Source of the DNA: JAIVJM01 sp963816985
GTDB taxonomy: Bacteria; Acidobacteriota; Blastocatellia; Pyrinomonadales; Pyrinomonadaceae
Direction of reading: 5' to 3'
Assembly (NCBI GenBank): GCA_963816985.1
Contig: CAWFMF010000004.1
Location: 1,364,001 to 1,428,000 of the forward strand
DNA length: 64,000 nt
Shown here: piece after piece, positions 43,410 to 52,720 of the stretch
How positions within the stretch are numbered: the first letter of the stretch is position 1
How the letters are laid out: every line of letters begins with the position of its first letter
Made by a program: the position numbers and the translations under genes
The notes under the pieces: generated by a model
What the model saw: only the letters and a program-made list of their open reading frames with translations
Database searches by the model: none
What the model was told of the DNA's origin: nothing

Positions 43410-44315
43410 TTAGCGGACGAAGCGGATGGCGCGGGCCACGCCGTCTTCGCCGACCAGCACGTCGGCCTTGATGCGCTCGCTCGCGCGGTCGGCGCTGACG
43501 GGCATTCCGATTGAGCTGAGCGCGGAGCGCGGCAGCTCGACGCGCAAGACCTGCCCGGCGTCAACCGAGGCCGAATAATAGTCGCCGTGGCCGAGCGGGA
43601 TGAACTCGGTGACGACTTCCTCTGCGGGCCGCGCGCCGCGCGACGTGCCGCGCTGAGTCGGCGGACGCCTGCCGCCGGAAGGGTTGTAGCTGACCGGCGT
43701 CGCCGTCATCCGACCGCCTCCGCGCGGCGAGCTGAAGGCGCGCGGCGGCTCAACTTCCGCCACTTCACCGACCGTCGGCGCGGCCACATCCTTGTTGTCG
43801 AAGTTCGGCACGGGCTCGATCATCTTCGAGACTTCCGGTTTGACTTCCTTCTGCCCGTTCTTCATCTGCGTCCCGGCGACGGTGTTGCCGCCCGACGGAG
43901 GCGTGTCCATGCCCGGCGGGATAATCATCAGGAGGATGGCCGCCGCTGCCGCCGCCGTGGCCGCCGTGGCGACGGTCTTCATCCAAGTCCATTGCCTGTC
44001 CGCCGCTCGGCGCGCGAGCGGGGCGACGTTGGCGTGGGGGACGACGGGAGCGCTCGTCTCTTCACTCACGCCCGTCCCGGCCTGCGCGCGGAAGGCGGCG
44101 AGGAGCGCGGCCTCGACGCGCGGCGAGGCTTCTTTGCCGGACGCGCTCGCGGCGAGGGAGCGGAGGCCGGCGCGGATCGCCTTTTCGTCTTCGAGGCGCG
44201 CGTCGCAGCGCCGGCACGAGTCGGCGTGCGCGAGGGCCGTTTCGCGCGTGCGGGCGTCCATCAGCGCGCCGCGCACGAGTTCTTCAAGGATGTTCTCAAA
44301 ATTCTGACAGTTCAT
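43410..44315 (-). CDS. Anti-sigma factor with zinc-finger (ZAS) domain
   Basis: The protein has 301 residues from the ATG at 44,315, overlapping the sigma stop (ATGA). The N-terminal ZAS motif is ALAHADSCRRCDARL (HxxxCxxC), which should bind and silence the ECF sigma factor. One membrane helix lies at ~120-138 (ATAATAAAAAAILLMIIPP). The extracytoplasmic part has a Pro/Arg-rich stretch and a C-terminal beta-domain (YYSASVDAGQVLRVELPRSAL). Confidence 0.85.
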   Translation of the reverse strand: MNCQNFENILEELVRGALMDARTRETALAHADSCRRCDARLEDEKAIRAGLRSLAASASGKEASPRVEAALLAAFRAQAGTGVSEETSAPVVPHANVAPLARRAADRQWTWMKTVATAATAAAAAAILLMIIPPGMDTPPSGGNTVAGTQMKNGQKEVKPEVSKMIEPVPNFDNKDVAAPTVGEVAEVEPPRAFSSPRGGGRMTATPVSYNPSGGRRPPTQRGTSRGARPAEEVVTEFIPLGHGDYYSASVDAGQVLRVELPRSALSSIGMPVSADRASERIKADVLVGEDGVARAIRFVR

Positions 44316-44959
44316 GCGAAGCACCTCGCCGCCTTCAGAGTCCCGCCCGCCGGTTCACCTTCGGTTAAGTCCGCCGCCGCGCCCGGTTGCGCGCCGCGCA
44401 TCTTCCCGGTCAACATCGCCCGCGCCCGGTTCAGTCTTGAGCGCACCGTGCCGACCGGACAGTCGAGCACTCCCGCCGCCTCGACGTAGCTCATCTCGTG
44501 CAGCTCGCAGAGGACGACCACTTCCCGGTAGTGCGAGGGGAGAGCCGTCACGGCCTGCCTCAGTCGTCCGAGCATCTCGCCGCGCGTCAGGTCGCCGAGC
44601 GGGTCGTCGTAAGCGACGAGCCTTTCGTGGACTCGCGCCTCGGAGTCGTCCGAGTCTTCGCCGATGGGCACGAACGAACGCTCGCGGTCGAAGACGCGCA
44701 GGACGTGGTTACGCGCGATGCCGTAGAGGTAAGCCGCCAGCGAGCCGCGCGCCGGGTCGAAGTTGCGACCGTCGCGCATCAAGACCATGAAGACTTCCTG
44801 CGTCACGTCTTCGGCCACGGCCTCGGAGCCGCTCATCTGGAGGGCGAAGCGGTAGACCGCGCCCTGCCGCCGCCGGTAGAGCGTGACGAAGGCTTCCTCT
44901 TCTCCGGCCAGCATGAGCCGCAGCAGCTCCGCGTCTGTGTGGGTTTGGGTGACTGTCAT
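44312..44959 (-). CDS. ECF-type RNA polymerase sigma factor
   Basis: The protein has 215 residues from the ATG at 44,959 (GGACGAGG just upstream). Region 2: LYRRRQGAVYRFALQMSGSEAVAEDVTQEVFMVLMRD, FDPARGSLAAYLYGIARNHVLR. Region 4: AVTALPSHYREVVVLCELHEMSYVEAAGVLDCPVGTVRSRLNRAR. It is a typical sigma-E-like factor paired with its anti-sigma in a 4-base overlap. The operon probably autoregulates, but no promoter motif could be assigned. Confidence 0.92.
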   Translation of the reverse strand: MTVTQTHTDAELLRLMLAGEEEAFVTLYRRRQGAVYRFALQMSGSEAVAEDVTQEVFMVLMRDGRNFDPARGSLAAYLYGIARNHVLRVFDRERSFVPIGEDSDDSEARVHERLVAYDDPLGDLTRGEMLGRLRQAVTALPSHYREVVVLCELHEMSYVEAAGVLDCPVGTVRSRLNRARAMLTGKMRGAQPGAAADLTEGEPAGGTLKAARCFA

Positions 44960-45095
44960 CCTCGTCCAAAAGCCTTCCGACCAACCGGCTGACACAACAG
45001 ATTCGCGCGCGCGGGCGGAAAAGTTCCAAGAATCAGGCGGGGAAAAGTTTTCCGGCTAAATGTGCGTCAAAACTGAGAATTTACGCCGGGCGGAA

Positions 45096-45333
45096 TCCCC
45101 GAAGGGGATGAAGATAATAGCCGGGGGCAAGCCGAAGGCGCGAGCCGCAAGGCGAGCGACGAGAGCGCCGCCCCCGGAACAGTCGGGGAAATAATTCCGA
45201 CCCTGAAGGGGTCGCAGACCGTGCGCGGGTGCGACCCCTTCAGGGTCGGATTCTTTCATCAATGCTAACCGGGGGCGGCGCAGACTTTCGTCTGCTTGCC
45301 CCCGGCTATTATCTTGAGCCCTTTCAGGGCTCC
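45096..45333. repeat. Composite palindromic repeat, copy 2
   Basis: The left end TCCCCGAAGGGGATGAAGAT and the right end GAGCCCTTTCAGGGCTCC (to 45,333) are hairpins. Inside them, ATAATAGCCGGGGGCAAGC and GCTTGCCCCCGGCTATTAT are inverted, and in the middle CCGACCCTGAAGGGGTCG faces CGACCCCTTCAGGGTCGG. It lies between the sigma operon and the zinc-ribbon gene. Confidence 0.85.
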
Positions 45334-45337
45334 TTCA

Positions 45338-46216
45338 TCAGAGCGGGTCTGTGTTCTCTCGCGCGCGGCGGACGGGCTCGGCGGTGGGCTCTTTGGGCGG
45401 CGCGCCGAGGAGTTCGGTCGTGCCCTCCGTGACCGACGCCGCCCACGCGGTCGCCGAAGGCGGGGGCAGCGCCGAAGTCCCTTGCGCCCCCGCGACGGCG
45501 CGCGGCAAGTCGGAAGCGAAGGGCTCGCGTGAAGCGCCCCGGCGCGGGTTGAGCGTGCGGTGCAGGCGGAGCATCCCGTAGAGCAAAGTGAGCCAGCCGA
45601 GCAACTGGCCGATGGCGAGAGCGATGAGCCCGACCCTGATGGCCTTCGGTTTGCCCGTCAGAAGGATAAGCGGCAGCGAGAGGGCGAGGCTGGCGATGAG
45701 AATCAAAGCCCCCGTGAAGTGCTCCTGATGCGCGGCGCGCGCGCCCGCCGTCAGTCGCATCACTTCGAGTTCGGCGGGCAGCGCCTCGCGCGCGGCGGGA
45801 GCCCCGCACGAGCGGCAGAAGCGCGAGTCGCCGTTGTTGCCCGCCCCGCAGGCGCGGCAGACGGTCGCCTTCGCGCTCGCCGTGGCGAAGGCGACGATGG
45901 CGTCCACCTCGCACTCGAAGGTCTGCTTGTCGCCCTCAGTCCAGATGTACTCGGCGGCGTAGGCGAAGGTCGCGAGCGTCGCGTGCGGGCTGACAGTCTT
46001 GAGGCTGACCGAGAGCTTGACGTTGACTTCGAGGTGGTTGGCGGCGAGGATGCCGCGCTGCTGCGGGCGGCGGGCCTGAATCGGCTGCTCGCTCAGGACG
46101 CGGTACTTAAACTCTTCGAGCACGTCGCAGAGGCGGCGGCGCACGCTCTCGATGTCGCCCGCGATGACCCTGCGGGTGTCGAACTCCGTGTACCCTAGCC
46201 CGGCATTCGCGTCCAT
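45338..46216 (-). CDS. Zinc-ribbon membrane protein of unknown function
   Basis: The protein has 292 residues. The N-terminal ~115 residues form a soluble domain (FDTRRVIAGDIESVRRRLCDVLEEFKYRVL). A zinc ribbon follows: CRACGAGNNGDSRFCRSCGAP. After a linker come two membrane helices (~165-185 ALILIASLALSLPLILL and ~190-215 IRVGLIALAIGQLLGWLTLLYG) and a Pro/Ala-rich tail. The topology suggests a membrane-bound regulator or assembly factor. No family name can be given. Confidence 0.7.
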   Translation of the reverse strand: MDANAGLGYTEFDTRRVIAGDIESVRRRLCDVLEEFKYRVLSEQPIQARRPQQRGILAANHLEVNVKLSVSLKTVSPHATLATFAYAAEYIWTEGDKQTFECEVDAIVAFATASAKATVCRACGAGNNGDSRFCRSCGAPAAREALPAELEVMRLTAGARAAHQEHFTGALILIASLALSLPLILLTGKPKAIRVGLIALAIGQLLGWLTLLYGMLRLHRTLNPRRGASREPFASDLPRAVAGAQGTSALPPPSATAWAASVTEGTTELLGAPPKEPTAEPVRRARENTDPL

Positions 46217-46326
46217 CGAAACTAAACCCCCGGTTTGCGGCTTCGGTTCCCGGACGAAGGATTAAGTCCGGCTGTTGTTTTACGCGCCGGAGCGCGACAA
46301 TGTTCTCCGCCGCGCCCGTTCATTCG

Positions 46327-47787
46327 TCACTTGAGGCGCGGCCCCATGTCGGCGACGACGTAGGCCATGACCGCCATCGCCGCGACGCAGTGCGCCAGCT
46401 CCTGCGGGTCAACTTTGTCCATCGTGTCGGCGTGCGTGTGGTGGATGTCGAAGTAGTGCGAGCCGTCCACGTTGAGGCTCATGCCGACGACGCCCTCGCG
46501 CATGAGCGGGCCGATGTCCGCGCCGCCGCCGTCCGGGTCAATGCGGTCGGCGCGGAGGCCGCTTAAAAGAGATGCTATCTCGCGCACGTCCGAGCGCACC
46601 TGCGGCGTGGCGGCGTCGTCGAGGCCGAAGCCCGTCGGGCGGTAGACGCCCGAATCGGATTCGATGGCGAGGACGTGATCCAACAACTCCGTGCGGTGCG
46701 CGTCGCGGTAGCCGTTGCCGCCGCGCAAGCCGTTCTCCTCGTTCGTGTAGAGCACGACGCGGATCGTCCGGCGCGGGCGCAGGCCCAACTCCTTCAAGAG
46801 CCGGACGGCCTCCCACGCGACGATGCAGCCGCCGCCGTCGTCATGCGCGCCCTGTCCCACGTCCCACGAATCAAAGTGGCCGCTGACTAAAACTATCTCC
46901 TTCGACTTCTCGCGCCCCTTCAGCTCGGCGACGACGTTGGCCGACTCGGCGTCGGGCAAAAACTTCGCCTCCATCTTCAAACGCAGGCGGATGCGCTCGC
47001 CGCGCGACTGCATCCTCTGTAACGTCTCGGCCCCCTCGATGGTCAAAGCGGCTGAAGGAATCTTCGGCTGCTCTTCGGCGTAGCGGAGCGCGCCCGTGTG
47101 CGGCGTCTGCAAGCTGACGGGCGTGACCGAGCGGACGAGCGCCGCCACCGCGCCGTAACGCGCCGCGCGCGAAGCGCCGCTCCCACGGTACTGCACGGTC
47201 GCGCCGTAGTTCGTGAACGGCACGTTGTAGACGACTATCTTGCCGCGCACGCGCTCGCCTAAGGTTTCCAACTCGTCGAAGCTGCGCACGACGACCGTTT
47301 CGGCCTCGACGCCTCCGGGCGGCGTCCCCACGCTCCCGCCCAGACCGAGCATCGGGAGGCGGCGCGGTTCGGGCTCAAGCATCTCAAGGCTCTCCTCGCC
47401 GCGCACCCAGTGCGGGACCATCACTTTCTCGCCGCGCACGTTGTCCAACTTGTCGCGCTTCATCTCCGCGAGCGCCCACTCGACGGCCCGCTCCAACTGC
47501 GGCGACCCGCTCAGACGGTGGCCGATGCGGTCTGTGAGGTACGAGAGCCTTCGGTACGCCGTGTCGTCCACGAGCGCCGCGCCGATGATGCGCCCCGCCG
47601 CTTCGCGGTAAGCATCGGCCCTCACGCGCGGCGGGGGGAGCGGCGGCGTCGGGGTCGGAGTCGGCGGCGCGGGCGGAGCCGCGACCTGTGGCGAGGGGTT
47701 CTGCGTCGAGGGGTTCTGCCGCGCGGCGAGCGCGGGGACGACGACGATGAGCGAGAAGACGAGAAGCGAACTCAAGAGACCATGCAC
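46327..47787 (-). CDS. M28-family zinc aminopeptidase, secreted
   Basis: The protein has 486 residues. A signal peptide (LLVFSLIVVVPALAAR) is followed by a Pro/Thr-rich linker. A PA-like insert is visible (GKIVVYNVPFTNYGATVQYRG). The catalytic domain has the co-catalytic zinc ligands: VSGHFDSWDVGQGAHDDGGG (His and bridging Asp), LYTNEENGLRGG (general base and ligand Glu), AIESDSGVYRP (Asp), and FDIHHTHADTMDKVD (His). It removes N-terminal residues from peptides in the periplasm or outside. It stands alone between unrelated genes. Confidence 0.9.
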   Translation of the reverse strand: MHGLLSSLLVFSLIVVVPALAARQNPSTQNPSPQVAAPPAPPTPTPTPPLPPPRVRADAYREAAGRIIGAALVDDTAYRRLSYLTDRIGHRLSGSPQLERAVEWALAEMKRDKLDNVRGEKVMVPHWVRGEESLEMLEPEPRRLPMLGLGGSVGTPPGGVEAETVVVRSFDELETLGERVRGKIVVYNVPFTNYGATVQYRGSGASRAARYGAVAALVRSVTPVSLQTPHTGALRYAEEQPKIPSAALTIEGAETLQRMQSRGERIRLRLKMEAKFLPDAESANVVAELKGREKSKEIVLVSGHFDSWDVGQGAHDDGGGCIVAWEAVRLLKELGLRPRRTIRVVLYTNEENGLRGGNGYRDAHRTELLDHVLAIESDSGVYRPTGFGLDDAATPQVRSDVREIASLLSGLRADRIDPDGGGADIGPLMREGVVGMSLNVDGSHYFDIHHTHADTMDKVDPQELAHCVAAMAVMAYVVADMGPRLK

Positions 47788-47861
47788 GACCGTGGTTGCC
47801 TCCGTGAAAGTTTGAGGGATGTGGGTTTCCGATTGAGGATGGAAAGACTATCGCCTTTCTT

Positions 47862-47896
47862 CAATCCGCAATCCAAAATCCAAAATCAAAAATTGG
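47862..47896. repeat. AATCCAAAATC short-period repeat
   Basis: CAATCCGCAATCCAAAATCC and continuing AAAATC units, 35 bases. It forms the stop of the NagZ-like gene. The same units form an inverted repeat at 58,241-58,352. Confidence 0.65.
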
Positions 47897-49127
47897 AAGA
47901 GCGGCGCACCGTGCCCTTTTCGGTTCCGTAGAGCGGCGAGTATTCGCCCGTCTCTTCGGCGGCCTTGAGTTCCTCTTTGAGTTGGGCCATCGCGAGAGAG
48001 GCAGCCCGGAACTCGTCTTCATCGAACTGTTCGGGCTCGCCCGCGAGTCGCAGAAGCTCGTCAATGCGGCGGTTCGACGCGTTGACGGCGCGGATGCTCA
48101 GTCGCCCCTCCTTGAGCGCCTCGACCAGACGGTCGCGCGCGCCGACGAAGTTCGCCTCCTGCTCGCAGATAAGCACCATGTCGGAGCCCGCCTCGGCGGC
48201 GCGCAGAGACGCTTCCGGCACCGTGAGCGTCTGCACGACCGCGCCCATCTCCATGTCGTCGGTGATGACGAGGCCGTCGAACTTGAGCCAGATGCGCAGG
48301 AGCCGCATGACGACGTTGCCGCTGATGGTCGCGGGCTGGTCGTGCAAGCCCTCGACGGTCTTCTGGTCTCCGGCGCGGCGGAAGCAAGCCTGTAGGAATT
48401 CGGACATGCCGGGGAAAGCGGCATGGCTCACCATCACCGAGCGCAGTCGCTCGCCCGGTCGGTGAAACATCAAGTCCATGAAGGGCACGAGGTCTTCCTC
48501 GAAAATCTCGTCCCACGTGTGCTTGATGACGGGCAGCCGCCGGTGCGAGTCCACGGTCGAGCCGCCGAGCCCCGGAAAATGTTTGCCGCAGCCGAGGACT
48601 TTCCCCTTCTGCAAGCCGTCGAGATACGCGCCGCCGAGCAAAGAGACCATCTTCGGCGTCGGGCCGAAGGTGCGCGCGCGCAGGCCGTTCTCGTCGTTGT
48701 CGCCGCCGAGGTCAAGGACGGGCGCGAAGTTGATGTTGAAGCCCAAGAGGCGCAGCACGCGCGCCGACAGAGAGCCGAACTTTTCGGCGAGGCCGGGGTG
48801 CGCGGCATTGCGCACGGACTTCGCCGAAGGCGCGGGCTCGCAGATGTCTCGGAAGCGGTCAACGAGCCCGCCCTCCTGGTCAACGCCGATGAGGACGTTG
48901 CGGCCCGCCGCGTCGCGTATCTGCGAGGTGAGGTTGGTGACCTGCGCCGCCGTCTCGATGTTGCGCCCGAAGAGGATGACGCCGCCGGGCCGCACCTCGC
49001 GCAGAAGCCCGCGCCAGTGGCGGTCGAGTTTCGTCCCCGGCAGCCCGATGAAGAGCAGCCGCCCGGCCTTGCGCCGGAGCGTCTCTTCGTCCTTGTCCAA
49101 CACGTCGCCCGGTAACAACGAACTCAC
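47886..49127 (-). CDS. NagZ-like family 3 beta-N-acetylhexosaminidase
   Basis: The protein has 413 residues from a GTG start with AGGAG 8 bases upstream. Single-domain GH3 of NagZ type: IGVDQEGGLVDRF, FAPVLDLGGDND, the NagZ loop KHFPGLGGSTVDSHRRLP (catalytic Asp-His pair), VSHAAFPG and the nucleophile ITDDMEMGAV. No signal peptide is present, so it should act in the cytoplasm on muropeptides during peptidoglycan recycling. It is shorter than the two exported GH3 enzymes and of a different subfamily. The C-terminus runs into the AATCCAAAATC repeat. Confidence 0.88.
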   Translation of the reverse strand: MSSLLPGDVLDKDEETLRRKAGRLLFIGLPGTKLDRHWRGLLREVRPGGVILFGRNIETAAQVTNLTSQIRDAAGRNVLIGVDQEGGLVDRFRDICEPAPSAKSVRNAAHPGLAEKFGSLSARVLRLLGFNINFAPVLDLGGDNDENGLRARTFGPTPKMVSLLGGAYLDGLQKGKVLGCGKHFPGLGGSTVDSHRRLPVIKHTWDEIFEEDLVPFMDLMFHRPGERLRSVMVSHAAFPGMSEFLQACFRRAGDQKTVEGLHDQPATISGNVVMRLLRIWLKFDGLVITDDMEMGAVVQTLTVPEASLRAAEAGSDMVLICEQEANFVGARDRLVEALKEGRLSIRAVNASNRRIDELLRLAGEPEQFDEDEFRAASLAMAQLKEELKAAEETGEYSPLYGTEKGTVRRSSNF

Positions 49128-49359
49128 GAACGAAACTCCTTGCCCGCACCCCCCGACGAAAACCCGCCGCCGAGCGGGCGCGTCCCCGTCAGGACACTTC
49201 CCGCCGAAAAAATTTTACAGACGCGGCAGTTCAGTGTTTGTACTTCCGCGATTGTAGCACGCCGCGAAACTCGACGGGCACAAGGCCGAAGCCGGGAGTC
49301 AAGGGACGAGCTTTGTTATAATCAACGCCATCATTCGACCCCTTGCGGACAGACGTTTG

Positions 49360-50359
49360 ATGAGCACGACCTTACAGGAATCCGTCTCGCCCGCTCTGCT
49401 CACGGCGGAGCTGAAGGCGCACGCGCTCGCGTCGGGCTTCAACAAGGTCGGCGTCGTGCGCGCCGAGACTCTGACGGACGAACGAGCGCGGCTCGAAGAG
49501 TGGCTGCGCCGGGGCTTCCACGCCGAGATGGCTTGGATGGCGCGCGACACCGCTCGCCGCACAGACCCCCGACAACTCCTGCCCGGCGCGCGCTCGGTCG
49601 TCGCGGTCGCGCTCAACTACTACACGCCGCACCAACACAGCGCGGAGCCCGGCACGGGCAAAATCTCTCGCTACGCGTGGGGCGACGACTACCACGACGT
49701 GCTCGGCGAAAAGCTCCGCGCGCTGCTTGAGTGGGTGCAAAGAGCGCGCGCCGGGCGCTCAAGGAAAAGTCTGCGTGGACGCGCAGCCGACGATGGACAA
49801 GGCCTGGGCCGTGCGCGCGGGGCTCGGCTGGATCGGCAAGCACACGAACCTCATCACACGCGACTTGGGCTCCTGGGTCTTCCTCGGAGAACTGCTCCTC
49901 GACATCGAGCTCGAATACGACTCGGCGCGCGAGGAAGACCACTGCGGCACGTGTACGCTCTGCCTCGAAGCCTGCCCCACGGGGGCCATCACCGAGCCCT
50001 ACGTCGTCTCGTCCGACCGCTGCATCTCGCACGCCACCATCGAGCTGCGCGCGCCGGAGCTGCCCGCGCCCGTCGCCGAACATCTGGAAGGCTGGCTCTA
50101 CGGCTGCGACATCTGTCAGGACGTGTGCCCCTGGAACCGCTTCGAGCAGCCGAGCACGGAAGCGCGCTTCGAGCCGCGCCCTTCCAGCGTCTCGGCTGAA
50201 CTCTCCGCCGTCCTCCGCCTCACGCCCGAAACTTACGCCGAACGCTTCCGCCGCAGCCCCATCAAACGCGCCAAGCTCGCGGGCCTCCAACGCAACGCGC
50301 GGGCGCTCCTTAATCTTTCGGAAGAGGGCCGCGAGGTTCCGCCGGAGAGCGGCGACTGA
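49360..50359 (+). CDS. queG: Epoxyqueuosine reductase QueG, one-base frameshift
   Basis: The first 126 codons (TLQESVSPALLTAELKAHAL, GFNKVGVVRAE, DPRQLLPGARSVVAVALNYY, ISRYAWGDDYHDVLGEKLRA) break after LLEWV. An extra C at about 49,738 explains it: reading LLEWVKERAPGAQGKVCVDA restores the frame. The remainder holds AGLGWIGKHTNL, HCGTCTLCLEACPTGAI and CDICQDVCPWN, the two 4Fe-4S clusters, plus DRCISHATIE. QueG is a cobalamin-dependent enzyme that completes queuosine in tRNA. TATAAT at 49,317 is its likely -10. Confidence 0.88.
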
Positions 50360-50806
50360 AGCCCCCGGCGGGACGGGGCCGCACAAATTTCGTTGACTTG
50401 ACCGGACAGAGGGTTTACGCTCAGCCCGCTTACAGGACTCCTTCTCAATCGCGGCGGCTTTTTTCACCGCGTCCATGCTCCGGGCCGCTCGTCCCGGCTA
50501 GTCCCAAGGGCTTCTTGCCCCTTCACGGCGATGCTCGCGTTATATCCGCAACTCATCCTTCGACACCGGCACCGCGCCGCGCGGCGTTAGCCGTCCTTCG
50601 CCCGTCGCCTTCTCCTCCGCCGAAGGCGCTGCCTCGCGGGTGACTTCTTTACTTCCAGACTCCGAGCCCCACTGACCTTCCGTTCAAGCAAGGGTGGACG
50701 ATCCAAAGGGCATCGGCCCCGTCTCTTCGGAAGAGGCAGGGGCTTTGACCCCTTTTGGGAAAGTTTTCAGGCCCGACATCGCACGACTCACCAAGGAGAC
50801 AGACTC
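50360..50806. other. Intergenic region, one hairpin only
   Basis: Between queG and the 50,807 gene I see no convincing gene. GCCCC (50,716) with inner CTCTT-CGG-AAGAG and GGGGC (to 50,743) forms a stable hairpin followed by TTTGACCCCTTTT, which could be a late terminator. AAGGAGAC precedes the next ATG. Confidence 0.45.
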
Positions 50807-52513
50807 ATGCGAGAAGAACAACAGGTCACGCAACACACACACGTGGCGCAGGAACAGCCCAAAGGGACTGTCGGCCTGCGCGGCTGTTGGGAATTGCTCA
50901 TCAAGATCATCATCCTGGTGATCCTCATCTTGATCCTCCTCGCCTACTGGTTCGGCTGGTTCGGGACGTTCGGGCCGTTCGGCCCGCGCGGCGACGGCAA
51001 CCGTTGGGCGTGGCTCTGGCTGCTGATCCTCATCTTCCTCCTCCTCTGGCTCATCTGGCGGCAGAAGCACTTCGTGATGCTCAACTGCGGCCTCACGCAG
51101 CCGACCGGCTGCAAGCACGGCAACACCACCATCCTGCCGGGCCGCTCGCTCATCCCCATCACAGGGACGGCCAACGGCATCGGCTTCAGCCGTTACGAAT
51201 TGGAGGTGCTCTTCGGGGCGACGGTCATCCCCGGAGCCGTCGTCTACGCTAATGGCGTGGGCGCTCCGGACACTACGCTCACCTTCGGCAACCATCAGGT
51301 GACTTCGGGGACGCTCGGCTTCGTGGACGCGACCGCCGCTCGGACAGGCGCGGGCGCAGGCTTCCTCCTCGACACCAACTTCACCGTGCGGCTCCGCGTC
51401 ATCGGCATTGACAGCAGCAGCCGCATCTGCACCATCGGCTTCCGCCTGACCGCCGCCCGCTCCTTCATCAAGAAGGTCGGCGCGGCTTGGGCGCACCTCT
51501 ACAACCTCCCGGCGGAGGTGCTCTGCCGCGTCCCGTCGCCCGCGCCGCCCGCGATGCCGGCGCACACTAACGTCGCCGCGTCCATCGGCGGCGGCGTCAC
51601 CGTCCGAGGCTCGGCGGACGTTTACGGCTGCCTTGAGGAGCGCGTCTCGGTGGTGCGCCTGTGGGCCATCCCCGACGAAGACTTCACCTTCGTCGCGCCG
51701 CTCAACGGCACGCCCATCGTACCGCCCGTGGGCGGCATCTCCATCAGCAACGTCCAATACACGACCGACGAACAGCGCAACTTCAACCGCCTCGACGCGG
51801 ACTCCGAAGAGGGCGCGGTTCTGACCTACGCCGACGGATGGTCAACGCGCTGGATATGCAACTCACTGGATGTCCCTCCCTGGTTCGATTGCTTCATCGT
51901 GCCCTCGCTCGTGCCGTCGGGCTGGTCAACCGGCGCGACCGGCAAGTACACGCTCCTGCTCGCCGTCGAGGACACCGCCGGGCACACCTACTACGACGCC
52001 CAGAACGTCTGGGTGGACAACGACAACTGCAAAGGCCGAATCCTGACCATCGGGGGCCTCAGCGGCTGTCTCGACCTGCGGCTCTCGGACTTCGCCACCA
52101 CGAATTGCCAGATTCGCGGCTACGCGTGGGACAGGGCCATCCAAGCCGCCGACGGCGCACCCGCCTTACCCAACGACAACTTCAGCGGCTACAGCCTGTC
52201 GTTCAAGAAGGACGGCACCGCCGCCGCCGACCCCATCACCGTGGCGACGCCGGGCGTGCGCGTCCCGAACATCTGGGCCGACACGCTGCCCGCCGGTTCC
52301 GAAGGGCTGCTCGCCGACTGGGACATCGTCACGGCGATAAACAACGGCGCAGCCGCGCCCGGCCCGGACTCGAACAAACTGCAACGCGGCACGCGCTGCG
52401 CTTACGTCCTCAAGCTCACCGTGAGCGATAACACTCTGGTCGGCGACGGAGGGGGCGGCCACAGCACCCAATTCGACTTCGCCATCAACATCATCAACGA
52501 CCTCACCGCATGA
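50807..52513 (+). CDS. Large membrane-anchored beta-rich protein of unknown function
   Basis: The protein has 568 residues and AAGGAGAC 8 bases before the ATG. Two membrane helices (~29-52, LIKIIILVILILILLAYWF; ~66-85, WAWLWLLILIFLLLWLIW) are linked by a Gly/Phe/Pro turn (GTFGPFGPRGDGNRW). The remaining ~480 residues look like successive Ig-like beta-sandwiches (GRSLIPITGTANGIGFSRYEL, SADVYGCLEERVSVVRLWAI, CQIRGYAWDRAIQA) with regularly placed Cys that may pair. There is no signal peptide. It looks like an envelope scaffold or adhesin. No family is recognised and no operon partner exists. Confidence 0.7.
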   Translation: MREEQQVTQHTHVAQEQPKGTVGLRGCWELLIKIIILVILILILLAYWFGWFGTFGPFGPRGDGNRWAWLWLLILIFLLLWLIWRQKHFVMLNCGLTQPTGCKHGNTTILPGRSLIPITGTANGIGFSRYELEVLFGATVIPGAVVYANGVGAPDTTLTFGNHQVTSGTLGFVDATAARTGAGAGFLLDTNFTVRLRVIGIDSSSRICTIGFRLTAARSFIKKVGAAWAHLYNLPAEVLCRVPSPAPPAMPAHTNVAASIGGGVTVRGSADVYGCLEERVSVVRLWAIPDEDFTFVAPLNGTPIVPPVGGISISNVQYTTDEQRNFNRLDADSEEGAVLTYADGWSTRWICNSLDVPPWFDCFIVPSLVPSGWSTGATGKYTLLLAVEDTAGHTYYDAQNVWVDNDNCKGRILTIGGLSGCLDLRLSDFATTNCQIRGYAWDRAIQAADGAPALPNDNFSGYSLSFKKDGTAAADPITVATPGVRVPNIWADTLPAGSEGLLADWDIVTAINNGAAAPGPDSNKLQRGTRCAYVLKLTVSDNTLVGDGGGGHSTQFDFAINIINDLTA

Positions 52514-52529
52514 GGACGCTGAAGGCTTC

Positions 52530-52573
52530 GTGACGCGGGCGACGGGCGGGTGATTGACCGTCGCCCGCGTCAC
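52530..52573 (+). terminator. Hairpin after the 50,807 gene
   Basis: GTGACGCGGGCGACGG (52,530-52,545) pairs perfectly with 52,558-52,573, giving a 16-bp GC-rich stem with a 12-base loop. There is no T-tract, so it could also be protective. Confidence 0.6.
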
Positions 52574-52720
52574 TTCACCGAAGGGGGCGGGCCGTGAGAG
52601 CGTGCCCGCCTCTTTTTCTTTACGGCCCGGCGGCTTGGAAGGCGCTCGCGGGCGTCGTATCATCAAAGATGAGCGAAGGACTTAAACTCTCCTGCGGAGA
52701 TTCTTTCGCCGGACTTTGGA

